Assembly (NCBI RefSeq): GCF_028683135.1
Contig: NZ_JAJUBB010000018.1
Location: forward strand, 40,689 to 104,688
DNA: 64,000 nucleotides
Origin: Enterovibrio qingdaonensis
GTDB taxonomy: Bacteria; Pseudomonadota; Gammaproteobacteria; Enterobacterales; Vibrionaceae
Direction of reading: 5' to 3'
Part shown: positions 16,085-24,749 of the stretch, piece by piece
How positions within the stretch are numbered: position 1 is the first letter of the stretch
Layout: every line of letters starts with the position of its first letter
Notes under the pieces: model-generated
Told to the model about the DNA's origin: nothing
What the model saw: the letters and a program-made list of their open reading frames with translations, nothing else
Databases searched by the model: none
Program-made: the position numbers and the translations under genes

Positions 16085-18999
16085 TGGAAATATCTGACCT
16101 CTACGTCGAGTTGCTGGCATTGTCTCCCAGCGAACAGCGCATTCGCCTTGGGCAGATCAGAGAAGAAAACGCAGACATTGCCGATGACTTGGCATCCATG
16201 CTGGATCTGCCTTGTGATGACCTGACGGATATCAGTGACGCTCTCTTTTCTTCGCACTCCCAACATCAGTCTTCACCCGATTTTATCGGGAAAGAGGTCA
16301 TGGGGTTTCGCATTGAGAAAGTGCTGTCGGAAGGCGGTGCCACAGGACAAGTTTTCCTCGCGTCTCAACACCTTTCCTCGCCAGATAAACCTGAGCATTG
16401 CCAACACTTTGCTGCTGTAAAAATACTGCGTGGAAGCGTGCTTAATCTGCGCGCACGACAAACACTTTTTTATCGGGAAGCCAGCAATCTTATTGCCTTA
16501 AACCACCCCTACATTTGCCAGTTCTACGGCTCTGGCGAGATAGAGGGCACACCGTGTATCGTCACCGAGTATGTCAATGGCAACCAACTCGACGTTTATC
16601 TCGATACGCACCGCCCAACGAAAGCGGAACGCCTCCATCTGCTTAAGCAATTGATGGACGGCATGGCGTATGCTCATAGCCGCGGGCTTTACCACGGTGA
16701 TCTGAAACCACAGAACCTTTTGGTTGATGACCAAGGTAACCTGAAAATTATCGACCTAGGCTTTTCTAAACGCATTGACGACCAAGCCAACCAAGACGGT
16801 GGAATCGCGAAAGATTACATCAGTGCATTTTCTCGATATTGGAGTGCTCCTGAGCAAAAAGACGGGATTTGGTACCGTTCTCGCTCTGACATTTACTCGC
16901 TGGGTATGTTGTTTTTCTATCTACTCTCTGAAAACAACGACCCATACGCTGTAGAAGAATTTCAGTCTGGCGTCAGACCTGAGTATTTTGTTGGAAGAGG
17001 ATTTGGCAAAGAAAGTGCCGCCATTATCGCCAAAGCGGTGAGCCATGATGCGTCACTACGTTATCGCGATGCCGACGAAATGCAGCAAGACATTTTGAGA
17101 TGGCTCAATCGATTTCCTGTCGATGCCTACTCGCAAAGCCTGTTCTATCGTGCACGGAAAGGCATCACGCGTTGGCCGCTCACGTCGGCGATCGTCCTCG
17201 TAAGTACGGCCTTGTTGGTCGCAGCTTCCGTGTCTCTCATTCGTCAGCACGTTGCACTGGTACTTGAAAAACAAACCAGTGATGAAGTGGTAGAACAGCT
17301 CTCCAACGTCCTGCTCTACTCTCAACCCGAGCTTGCCCATACCTTTGAAACACCGAGTATCGAGAGCTTATATCGATATGCGGCCAAAGAATGGGTAGCC
17401 TCACATTCCGTCATGACCGATGGCGCGAGATTCCAGACAGGTTCACTGCTGATCAAAGGCCTACAATCACTCTATATACATGACGACACCCACGCCATTT
17501 TGAAAGCGTTGAATGCTAACGTCTCCGTATTTAGTGATGAGCAGCAAGCCATATTGCGCTTTTATCAGGTACGAAATTTACGGCTAAAAGCCTCAAGTGA
17601 CAAAGCATGTATCAACACCTGGGGTGAGAGCACAGGGTGCTGGGCGCATGCGTTTTCAGCGGAAGCATGGTCACACTTGTCAGCTTACCCCCAGCATTCG
17701 TTCTATGATTGGTTGATTTTCGGCGAGCTCGTCAACATGCCAGGCTTTCAGCTTGTCCCATTCCAGCGGTTAGTGGGTCCTATCACTGACAACATTTTGG
17801 ATTTCATCCTGACCGACAATACGCGGTGGCAAGCACTTTCGTTCAGTGAAAAACACGACCTCCTGCAAACCTTTCAACACCGCATGATGAAAGTGAATGA
17901 ACCCATCGCACAAGAAAAAAGCCAAGCTCTGTTTGCCATTGTTGATGAGTGGATTAAGCAAACCTCGTTTGCCAGCGAAACCTATCTCGCCGTCAGCTCC
18001 GCCCTAAATCTAGCGTATGTGTTTGATGATAAATCTAAAATTGGCAAGTACTCAGAGACTAAAGACACACTAAAGGCGGAGACACTTTCGCTCAATACAA
18101 CGATGTTGTCCTACGAACCATTGGTTCAAACTCAGTTGAACAACCCTAAAAAGTCGCTCATTGCATTGAAAGAAACCGAAGTGGAAATTGCAGAAAAATT
18201 TGGCGAACAGAATGCATTGGCGAAAAATGCTATCGAGGCCCTATCGAGTGCCTATTTCTTGCTGGGAGCAACGGAAAAAGCACAAGAGGTTCTCTCGTTA
18301 GACCAAACACCACAATTTCAAATAAGCGCGAAGTTACAACCTTTGTTTGGCACAACGCCATCGCAAATGACACTGGCAATATTCCACCGAGATTGGGATA
18401 GCTTTCACTCAGCTTATTCGCAATATATGGCCCTTTCGGCACTGCAGAACGATCAAAGACAGCCCTCTCATGACAATATTTATCAGTTGTTCAATGCGCT
18501 GCTTATCAAAGACTCAGAATCGCCCACAGAGGCGACTCTGAAAGCGCAACTCCCACAGTTCATTAATGGGACCAGCGCGCTGATCTACCTGCACTTTGCC
18601 ACAGGGATTACAGGTCACCCCTCACTTAGCGATGCGTTTTATAACGCAGTATCTGAAAACTCGTTGTCTGACTTTACCATCATGTATCTTTCAAACGGTG
18701 TCCCCTTGATGGAAGAAGCGGTGGCGTACTATACGCGGACGCTCATGCAACGAGGACAATTTGCGCGCGCTGAAACCATCATTCGTAACGTTTTTAAGCA
18801 ACACAATAAACAATGGTACGGGTCAGACTTTCTCAAAATACAGGTGCTGTACCTTGCGGAAGGTTATGTACAAAACGGCAACCTGAAAGTGGCTAAGTTA
18901 CTTTTGGAAGAGTACGCACTCACCGCAGCAGATTTTTCTTTCCGAAAAGACCTAGCGGGGTTGGCGGCAGGCATTGATAGCAGGCTTAAATCTATCTGA
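16084..18999 (+). CDS. pknT: Transmembrane Ser/Thr protein kinase, PknT-like
   Basis: Residues about 75-350 form a eukaryotic-type kinase domain: glycine-rich loop variant LSEGGATGQVFLA, ATP-binding Lys113 in AAVKIL, catalytic Asp206 in YHGDLKPQN, and DLG in place of DFG. A short N-terminal cytoplasmic region of about 70 residues precedes it. One membrane helix at about 364-386 (WPLTSAIVLVSTALLVAASVSL) leads to a periplasmic part of some 580 residues with helical, TPR-like repeats, probably the sensor. The start codon overlaps the sigma gene stop (TGATG), indicating translational coupling. In V. parahaemolyticus PknT responds to polymyxin and phosphorylates EcfP; transfer of that role here is inference. 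Confidence 0.85.
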   Translation: MEISDLYVELLALSPSEQRIRLGQIREENADIADDLASMLDLPCDDLTDISDALFSSHSQHQSSPDFIGKEVMGFRIEKVLSEGGATGQVFLASQHLSSPDKPEHCQHFAAVKILRGSVLNLRARQTLFYREASNLIALNHPYICQFYGSGEIEGTPCIVTEYVNGNQLDVYLDTHRPTKAERLHLLKQLMDGMAYAHSRGLYHGDLKPQNLLVDDQGNLKIIDLGFSKRIDDQANQDGGIAKDYISAFSRYWSAPEQKDGIWYRSRSDIYSLGMLFFYLLSENNDPYAVEEFQSGVRPEYFVGRGFGKESAAIIAKAVSHDASLRYRDADEMQQDILRWLNRFPVDAYSQSLFYRARKGITRWPLTSAIVLVSTALLVAASVSLIRQHVALVLEKQTSDEVVEQLSNVLLYSQPELAHTFETPSIESLYRYAAKEWVASHSVMTDGARFQTGSLLIKGLQSLYIHDDTHAILKALNANVSVFSDEQQAILRFYQVRNLRLKASSDKACINTWGESTGCWAHAFSAEAWSHLSAYPQHSFYDWLIFGELVNMPGFQLVPFQRLVGPITDNILDFILTDNTRWQALSFSEKHDLLQTFQHRMMKVNEPIAQEKSQALFAIVDEWIKQTSFASETYLAVSSALNLAYVFDDKSKIGKYSETKDTLKAETLSLNTTMLSYEPLVQTQLNNPKKSLIALKETEVEIAEKFGEQNALAKNAIEALSSAYFLLGATEKAQEVLSLDQTPQFQISAKLQPLFGTTPSQMTLAIFHRDWDSFHSAYSQYMALSALQNDQRQPSHDNIYQLFNALLIKDSESPTEATLKAQLPQFINGTSALIYLHFATGITGHPSLSDAFYNAVSENSLSDFTIMYLSNGVPLMEEAVAYYTRTLMQRGQFARAETIIRNVFKQHNKQWYGSDFLKIQVLYLAEGYVQNGNLKVAKLLLEEYALTAADFSFRKDLAGLAAGIDSRLKSI

Positions 19000-19002
19000 C
19001 AA

Positions 19003-19027
19003 AAAGCCCGCTATCTCGGCGGGCTTT
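19003..19027. terminator. Bidirectional terminator between pknT and iolA
   Basis: AAAGCCCGC and GCGGGCTTT form a nine-pair stem around a seven-base loop, with A and T runs on opposite sides. It serves both the rightward kinase gene and the leftward iolA. Confidence 0.85.
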
Positions 19028-19040
19028 GTGTCTGGTTCCG

Positions 19041-20552
19041 TTAGTCCATGGTCGGCATGGTGAACGCACTGCTATGATCTTCTAAACGCACGCTTGCCGG
19101 CCAGCGAGTCGTTACCGTCTTCATTCGGGTGTAGAAGCGCACTCCGTCATTCCCATGCACGTTTAACGGCCCAAAGATAGAGCGCTTCCAGCCGCCAAAA
19201 CTGTGGAATGCCATCGGAACCGGAATCGGCACGTTCACGCCAACCATACCAGCCAACACATCTTCACTAAATTGACGTGCGGTATCACCATCACGGGTAA
19301 AGATCGCCGATCCATTGCCGTATTGGTGTTGGTTTATCAAGGTCAACGCCGTTTGATAATCCGGCGCGCGAACGATAGATAACACTGGGCCAAAAATCTC
19401 ATCTTGGTAGATAGTCATATCTGGCTTTACATCATCAAAGAGTGTTGGGCCCACGAAATAGCCGTTTTCATGGTCCGCGACCTTACAATTTCTGCCATCA
19501 ACAACCAAGGTTGCGCCCTGCTCTACGCCAGCATCGATATAGCCCAGTATTTTGTCCCTGTGCGCTGCCGATATCACGGGTCCCATATCGTTTTCTCTGC
19601 CGTCGACAATCCCCGGACCGACGCGCATCTTCTGAATGCTCTTGGCCAGTGAATCAACCAGTCTGTCTGCGATTTCATCGCCCACTGCCACAACCACAGA
19701 CAGCGCCATACAGCGCTCACCTGCAGCACCAAAACCCGCGCCAACAATGGCATTACTCGCCATGTCTAAGTCTGCATCAGGCATCAATATGCAGTGATTT
19801 TTCGCCCCACCAAGTGCCTGACAACGCTTACCATGCGCTGAAGCAGTAGTGTATATATACTCTGCGATGGGTGTCGAACCGACGAAGCTCACTGCCTGAA
19901 CACGCGGGTCTGTCAACAACACATCGACGGCTTCCTTATCGCCATTTACGACGTTAAATACGCCATCAGGTAATCCTGCTTCTTTGAGAAGTTTCGCCAT
20001 CATAAGACCTAAAGACGGGTCTTTTTCTGATGGCTTTAAGATGAAAGTATTCCCAGTTGCGAGGGCAATGGGGAACATCCACATTGGCACCATCGCGGGA
20101 AAGTTAAACGGTGTGATACCCGCACAAACACCCAAAGGTTGCATGATAGAGTGGCTATCTACCGTCGAGCCAACATTCGCCGAGCTTTCCCCTTTTTGGA
20201 GATGGGGAATGCCGCAGGCAAATTCCACCACCTCTAATCCACGCGTTAGCTCACCGACAGCATCGGAATACACTTTGCCATGTTCATTACTGATCATCCT
20301 CGCCAACGCATCTTGGTTAGCCTCCAGCAATGCTTTGAATTTAAACATCACACGAGCACGTCTTAGTGGCGGCGTCTTTGCCCAGCTAGGAAATGCCGCC
20401 TGCGCGGCCTCTATTGCTTTCTTGGTGTCTTCAACCGTGCTCAACACAACACGTCGGGTCTGTTCACCCGTCGCTGGATTAAAAATAGGCGCAAAGCGAA
20501 GGCTATTGCTGTCCGTCACTTCACCGTTGATAAAATTTTGGATCGTTTCCAT
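19041..20552 (-). CDS. iolA: Methylmalonate-semialdehyde / malonate-semialdehyde dehydrogenase
   Basis: IolA converts malonate semialdehyde, the end product of inositol breakdown, to acetyl-CoA and CO2 with NAD and CoA. It is a 503-residue aldehyde dehydrogenase. The nucleophilic Cys lies at about residue 281 in GAAGERCMALS. The segments TPFNFPAMVPMWMFPIA, KPSEKDPS and the FVGSTPIA cofactor loop are typical of the CoA-acylating MMSDH group, which lacks the usual general-base Glu. The gene lies 25 bases after the iolC/aldolase gene on the same strand, so they form one operon ending at the shared terminator. Confidence 0.95.
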   Translation of the reverse strand: METIQNFINGEVTDSNSLRFAPIFNPATGEQTRRVVLSTVEDTKKAIEAAQAAFPSWAKTPPLRRARVMFKFKALLEANQDALARMISNEHGKVYSDAVGELTRGLEVVEFACGIPHLQKGESSANVGSTVDSHSIMQPLGVCAGITPFNFPAMVPMWMFPIALATGNTFILKPSEKDPSLGLMMAKLLKEAGLPDGVFNVVNGDKEAVDVLLTDPRVQAVSFVGSTPIAEYIYTTASAHGKRCQALGGAKNHCILMPDADLDMASNAIVGAGFGAAGERCMALSVVVAVGDEIADRLVDSLAKSIQKMRVGPGIVDGRENDMGPVISAAHRDKILGYIDAGVEQGATLVVDGRNCKVADHENGYFVGPTLFDDVKPDMTIYQDEIFGPVLSIVRAPDYQTALTLINQHQYGNGSAIFTRDGDTARQFSEDVLAGMVGVNVPIPVPMAFHSFGGWKRSIFGPLNVHGNDGVRFYTRMKTVTTRWPASVRLEDHSSAFTMPTMD

Positions 20553-20577
20553 GTCTGAATTTCCCTATTCACGTGGT

Positions 20578-22506
20578 TCAGTTTGAACGCCAAAGATCAA
20601 TTAAGGTGATGAAGTTGGTTTTCACTGCCTGCATGAATTTGGCATCATCCAACTTACCCTGCATCCATTGTTTACTCGGCTCTCCAAAGATAGTGCGACC
20701 GATGGCGAAGCCTTTCACATGCTTTGATTGCTTGGCGATGGAAAAACCGTTTGCTAAGGCATCCACTGGAGCATCCAACCCGAGGAGCAATACGCCACGA
20801 CAATGTGTGTCCTGTCCATCGATTAGAGCGTCTACACCCTGCCACTCCTCTTGCATCAAAGGTGGAAGCTTCCACCAATCCGGCTTAATGCCTAAGTCAT
20901 ACAATCGCTGCATCGTATGGAGATAGTAAAACTGTCCACTTTCCACATTTGAGTGCGGCATGGATTTCGGAAGTATCACTTCAACAAGTAATTCGTTACC
21001 GCTCGCACAACACGCTTCATACACTTCTTTCAACAAACTTTCCTGACGCGCCTTCAACTTGGCGGCATCATCGGGATGGTAGAAGACCAAACATTTAACG
21101 ACCTGTTCTTTGGGCCAACTGGCAAGTTGCGTCCCTATGTTTCCATGTTCAAGCTGAAGCGGACGAGACCCAGGGAGTTCAATAGGTCTTCCAACCCAAC
21201 ACCTTTTAGTGACGTTGTCACCAAACCCAGTAGCGTCATTGAGAATATCCATCCCAAACGTCGAGTCACACAGAATGCCAGCTTTCCCTTGCAGGCCTTT
21301 TTCCTCGACAACGTTTTGCGTGGCTTGCCAAATAAGCTTTTTCAAATACGGAATATGGGCAACGTCGATATCCGCTTCTCGGGCCATCTCGACAAACTGG
21401 GCGCGATGGTCAAACGCCAGCACACACAATTCCGGCCAACCTCTTTCCCGCGTGGTCACGCGATGCAAATGATTGAGCATGGTATCTTTGTCTGGTCGGG
21501 GAATTTGATGTTCGTTTGCGAGGTAATAATCCAACTCTTCCCGCGTTGGCATTGCTGGAGAACAACCATGACGCGAAACCACCAGCGCACCGCACGCGTT
21601 GGCGTATCGACAGCTTTGTTCCCAAGGCTCGTCGTTTACATACCCTCTTAACAGACCAGACATAAAGGCATCGCCCGCCCCCAGCACGTTGAGCACATCA
21701 ACACGCACACCGCGAATGGTGATGCCATCATCCAACGAATCACCAATGTCTTGCTCAAATACACTGCACCCTAGCGGGCCACGTTTGCAAACCAGTGTCG
21801 CGTTAGTGAACTCTCGAACGTTGCGCAGGGCTGCAACGGAGTCTTCTGACCCACCTGCAATATGAAATTCCTCTTCGGTACCGACAATCAGGTCAAATAA
21901 GCCGAGCACTTCTTGCAGGCTTTGCGTCACCGACGCCGATTCGATATAGCGCGTTTCGCCATCTCCTAACGAGGTTAGCCCCCAAAGAACCGGACGGTAA
22001 TCGACATCGAGTGCCGTTCTTACACCATGCTTTCGGGCATAGTTTAAGGCGGTGATCACTGCTTCGCGGGATTTTGGGTTGGAGAGGTGCGTCCCTGTGA
22101 TTGCAAGGCATTTGGCCGAGGCAATGTAGTCTTCGCTAATGTCTTCGGGAACAATTGCTTGGTCCGCACAGTTGTCACGATAAAAAATAAGAGGAAAGGT
22201 TTCAGAATCTTTAATGCCCAGAACCACCAGTGCGGTTAAGCGCTCTTTATCGGTAATGATGTGGCTGGTATCGACGCCCGCTCGCGCTAACTCCTCGCAA
22301 ACAAAACGGCCCATGTGTTCGTCGCCCACTCTGGCAAGCATGCCAGACTTCAGTCCTTGGCGCGCAGTTCCGTGCGCCACGTTGCCCGAGGAACCACCAA
22401 GATATTTCGCGAAAGTACGCATATCTTCCAATCGTGATCCTACTTGTTCACCATATAAGTCAACGGCTACGCGCCCAAGACATATTACATCTAACGCTTT
22501 ACTCAC
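20578..22506 (-). CDS. iolC: 5-dehydro-2-deoxygluconokinase fused to DUF2090 aldolase
   Basis: This bifunctional enzyme phosphorylates 2-deoxy-5-keto-gluconate and probably cleaves the product to dihydroxyacetone phosphate and malonate semialdehyde. Residues 1-320 are a PfkB sugar kinase: LGGSSGNVAHGTA near the start and the NVLGAGDAFMSGLLRG signature with its catalytic Asp. Residues about 335-640 are a DUF2090 domain (LCVLAFDHRAQF, LVEVILPKS, GFAIGRTIF), which takes the place of IolJ in many proteobacteria. A recurrent palindrome (TGAAATGAATATTTCA) and a second related one lie just upstream, consistent with RpiR control. A second kinase without the fusion is present 13 kb away. Confidence 0.93.
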   Translation of the reverse strand: MSKALDVICLGRVAVDLYGEQVGSRLEDMRTFAKYLGGSSGNVAHGTARQGLKSGMLARVGDEHMGRFVCEELARAGVDTSHIITDKERLTALVVLGIKDSETFPLIFYRDNCADQAIVPEDISEDYIASAKCLAITGTHLSNPKSREAVITALNYARKHGVRTALDVDYRPVLWGLTSLGDGETRYIESASVTQSLQEVLGLFDLIVGTEEEFHIAGGSEDSVAALRNVREFTNATLVCKRGPLGCSVFEQDIGDSLDDGITIRGVRVDVLNVLGAGDAFMSGLLRGYVNDEPWEQSCRYANACGALVVSRHGCSPAMPTREELDYYLANEHQIPRPDKDTMLNHLHRVTTRERGWPELCVLAFDHRAQFVEMAREADIDVAHIPYLKKLIWQATQNVVEEKGLQGKAGILCDSTFGMDILNDATGFGDNVTKRCWVGRPIELPGSRPLQLEHGNIGTQLASWPKEQVVKCLVFYHPDDAAKLKARQESLLKEVYEACCASGNELLVEVILPKSMPHSNVESGQFYYLHTMQRLYDLGIKPDWWKLPPLMQEEWQGVDALIDGQDTHCRGVLLLGLDAPVDALANGFSIAKQSKHVKGFAIGRTIFGEPSKQWMQGKLDDAKFMQAVKTNFITLIDLWRSN

Positions 22507-22538
22507 CAGCTTAGCTCCCTGCTTAGGTTATCCATAAC

Positions 22539-22552
22539 GAAATAAACGTTTC
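22539..22552. promoter_or_regulatory. Probable RpiR/IolR operator 1 upstream of iolC
   Basis: GAAATAAACGTTTC fits the pattern GAAA-N6-TTTC, which recurs in front of other genes of this inositol island. It lies about 30 bases before the iolC start. Confidence 0.5.
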
Positions 22553-22590
22553 ATTTAATGCTAAGCAAGACCCAACAAAAGCGCAACTTT

Positions 22591-22606
22591 TGAAATGAAT
22601 ATTTCA
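22591..22606. promoter_or_regulatory. Probable RpiR/IolR operator 2 upstream of iolC
   Basis: TGAAATGAATATTTCA is an almost perfect 16-base palindrome of the same GAAA-N6-TTTC pattern. It differs at two bases from the one in the iolB/phyH promoter region. Confidence 0.6.
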
Positions 22607-22670
22607 AAGCATTCTCCTTTGTATCCGTGTCGAATGCAGCGAGAGAAATACACAACAATCTGATTCCAAT

Positions 22671-22700
22671 AAAAAATGCAGCCATTTTGCTGCATTTTTT
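22671..22700 (-). terminator. Terminator after iolG
   Basis: AAAAAATGCAGC pairs perfectly with GCTGCATTTTTT over 12 pairs around a six-base loop. On the minus strand it lies just past the iolG stop and ends in a T run. Confidence 0.85.
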
Positions 22701-22722
22701 ATTTTCGTATATGTTGGAACGT

Positions 22723-23712
22723 CTATTTCAGTGCAATGGTCTGGTGAGATTCCAACGACGTTAAGCACGCATCTGCAAGAACGAGTGCTTGTTCTCCATC
22801 AATCCCTGTGCATTGCGGTTCTGATTTCCCTTCAAGCACATCAACAAAGTGTTGCCATTCATCGATATACGCGTCTTTATAACGCTCTAAGAAGAAGTTT
22901 TGAGGCTTAGCAGCCGTACAGTGCTCGTCTCCCCAATGTTCAACCAAGTGCTCTCGAACGTTACCCGCTTTAAGCATTCCTTTGCTGCCATGAAGCTCAA
23001 TACGTTGATCGTACCCATAGCCAGAACGGCGACTATTGATGATGTTCGCCATTGCGCCCGATGGGAAGTGCAACACGATCACGGCACTGTCGATATCTCC
23101 CGCTTCTCCAATCGCTGGGTCAACGAGACAAGCACCATGTGCAGACACTGAACTGGGGTCTTCCCCCAGAATGTAGCGCGCCATGTCGAGATCATGAATC
23201 GACATATCCCGAAAAATACCACCGGAAACGTGAACATAGTCTGCCGGAGGAGGCGATGGATCACGTGATGTAATCACCAAGGTCTCGGCTTTACCCACGG
23301 CACCACTTTCAAACAATTCTCGTAATGTTCTAAATTGCGGGTCGTAGCGACGATTGAAGCCCACCAGAAGCTTCACGCCAGATTGGCTAACCACCTCTAA
23401 ACACGCCTTCACTCGAGACAAACTGAGGTCTATTGGCTTCTCACAGAATATGGCCTTGCCCGCTTGCGCCGCTTTTTCAATAAGATCGGCGTGAGTATCT
23501 GTCGCTGAACAGATGCAGACTGCATCAATGTCTTTATTCGACATCGCCTCATCAACACTCATCACCTCAGCCCCGTATTGTTTAGCTAACTGGTTTGCAC
23601 CCTCGAGATACGGGTCAATAACGGCTTTGATTTGAGTATTAGGATGTGCAGCAATATTAACAGCGTGGACTTTTCCTATCCGTCCACAACCAAATAACGC
23701 GATATTAAACAT
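22723..23712 (-). CDS. iolG: myo-Inositol 2-dehydrogenase
   Basis: IolG oxidises myo-inositol to 2-keto-myo-inositol with NAD, the first step of the pathway. The 329-residue protein has a Rossmann motif GCGRIGKVHAVN at the N-terminus, the catalytic Lys in FCEKPID, and the substrate-site segment GGIFRDMSIHDLDMARYILGE with the Asp-x-x-x-His pattern used by inositol dehydrogenases. Length and order match the Gfo/Idh/MocA family. It lies 49 bases after iolB on the same strand and ends at a strong terminator, so iolB-iolG is one transcript. Confidence 0.92.
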   Translation of the reverse strand: MFNIALFGCGRIGKVHAVNIAAHPNTQIKAVIDPYLEGANQLAKQYGAEVMSVDEAMSNKDIDAVCICSATDTHADLIEKAAQAGKAIFCEKPIDLSLSRVKACLEVVSQSGVKLLVGFNRRYDPQFRTLRELFESGAVGKAETLVITSRDPSPPPADYVHVSGGIFRDMSIHDLDMARYILGEDPSSVSAHGACLVDPAIGEAGDIDSAVIVLHFPSGAMANIINSRRSGYGYDQRIELHGSKGMLKAGNVREHLVEHWGDEHCTAAKPQNFFLERYKDAYIDEWQHFVDVLEGKSEPQCTGIDGEQALVLADACLTSLESHQTIALK

Positions 23713-23761
23713 GCCTACTCCTTTTGCTGAATATCAGAATTTTGAATGCGTAAAACGAGAC

Positions 23762-24592
23762 CTACTCGCCATGCTTTTGTGCATACACCGGGCTATTTAC
23801 CCACGCGTGGTCCGCTTCCCACGTAAATAACCATTTGCGCACAGGGCCTGCCATCACATTGAGATAGTAACTGTCATAGCCAGCAATCGTCGCGACTGGG
23901 TGATAACCCTCTGGCACCATGACAACATCGCCATCGTAAACCGCCATGCATTCATCTAACTGGCGATCATCGGTGTAAACGCGCTGGATACAGAAACCTT
24001 GATGTGGGTTAAGGCGGTGATAATAGGTTTCTTCCAAATGTGTCTCTTCGGGGGGCGCATTTCTGTCATGCTTGTGGCTTGGATACGAACTCGTACATCC
24101 CTCATCGGTATAGACTTCTACCACGAGCAAGCTATCTGCATCTGCGGTATCCGGAAGGATGTTGTGGACGTAACGTTTATTGTTTCCGACGCCCCGCGCT
24201 TCGGCTCCCACATCCTCTGGGGCAATAACGCGTGATGGATAAGTGCCTTTACCTGGAGCCCTGCACACCGCCAACTCCAGTGGAGATGTCGCGATTAGCG
24301 ACACATCATCACCCGCCGTGACATACACCGAGTAAGGTTTCGTTTTTTCAAAGGGACCGCTTCTCTCTCCTAGCTCGCCGATTGCTCTGCCGCAAAGCGA
24401 AAAATCCGCGCGCCCTCCCACCAATACAAGACAAATTTCTTCGTCCGACTGGGTAGCGAAAGAAAGTGATTGCCCTTCTTCCAGTACGTAGGCCTCAAAT
24501 CCTACGTATTCCCAACCTGCGGTTTGCGGCGTTATATGCTGAAATCGCCCATTCGCCTCCAAGGCTGTTCGCTTTTTCAGTAATTCAGACAT
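23762..24592 (-). CDS. iolB: 5-deoxy-glucuronate isomerase (copy 1)
   Basis: IolB isomerises 5-deoxy-glucuronate to 2-deoxy-5-keto-gluconate. It is a bicupin protein: the segment YPSHKHDRNAPPEETHLEETYYHRLNP carries the metal-binding His and Glu residues, and GYHPVATIAGYDSYYLNVMAGP is a family signature. I chose the Met ten codons inside the longer frame because it follows a strong AAGGAGG ribosome site. It is the first gene of the iolB-iolG transcript and diverges from the phytanoyl-CoA-dioxygenase-like gene. A second copy exists in the rightward operon. Confidence 0.93.
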   Translation of the reverse strand: MSELLKKRTALEANGRFQHITPQTAGWEYVGFEAYVLEEGQSLSFATQSDEEICLVLVGGRADFSLCGRAIGELGERSGPFEKTKPYSVYVTAGDDVSLIATSPLELAVCRAPGKGTYPSRVIAPEDVGAEARGVGNNKRYVHNILPDTADADSLLVVEVYTDEGCTSSYPSHKHDRNAPPEETHLEETYYHRLNPHQGFCIQRVYTDDRQLDECMAVYDGDVVMVPEGYHPVATIAGYDSYYLNVMAGPVRKWLFTWEADHAWVNSPVYAQKHGE

Positions 24593-24677
24593 CACACCTC
24601 CTTGTCTGTCTAGCGCAATCAAATTAATGACTCTCGACTTGCAAATAATAGAACATTTTTTTCAGTTCTCACTATTT

Positions 24678-24693
24678 TGAAATTAATATTTCA
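24678..24693. promoter_or_regulatory. Probable RpiR/IolR operator in the iolB/phyH divergent region
   Basis: TGAAATTAATATTTCA, a near-perfect 16-base palindrome, lies between the two divergent starts. It matches the motif upstream of iolC at 14 of 16 positions, so one regulator could control both directions. Confidence 0.65.
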
Positions 24694-24749
24694 TTTTGGT
24701 GTTAAAGTGAAATACAGGACGGGATGAAAAAGTGATCAGGAGATCTGCG

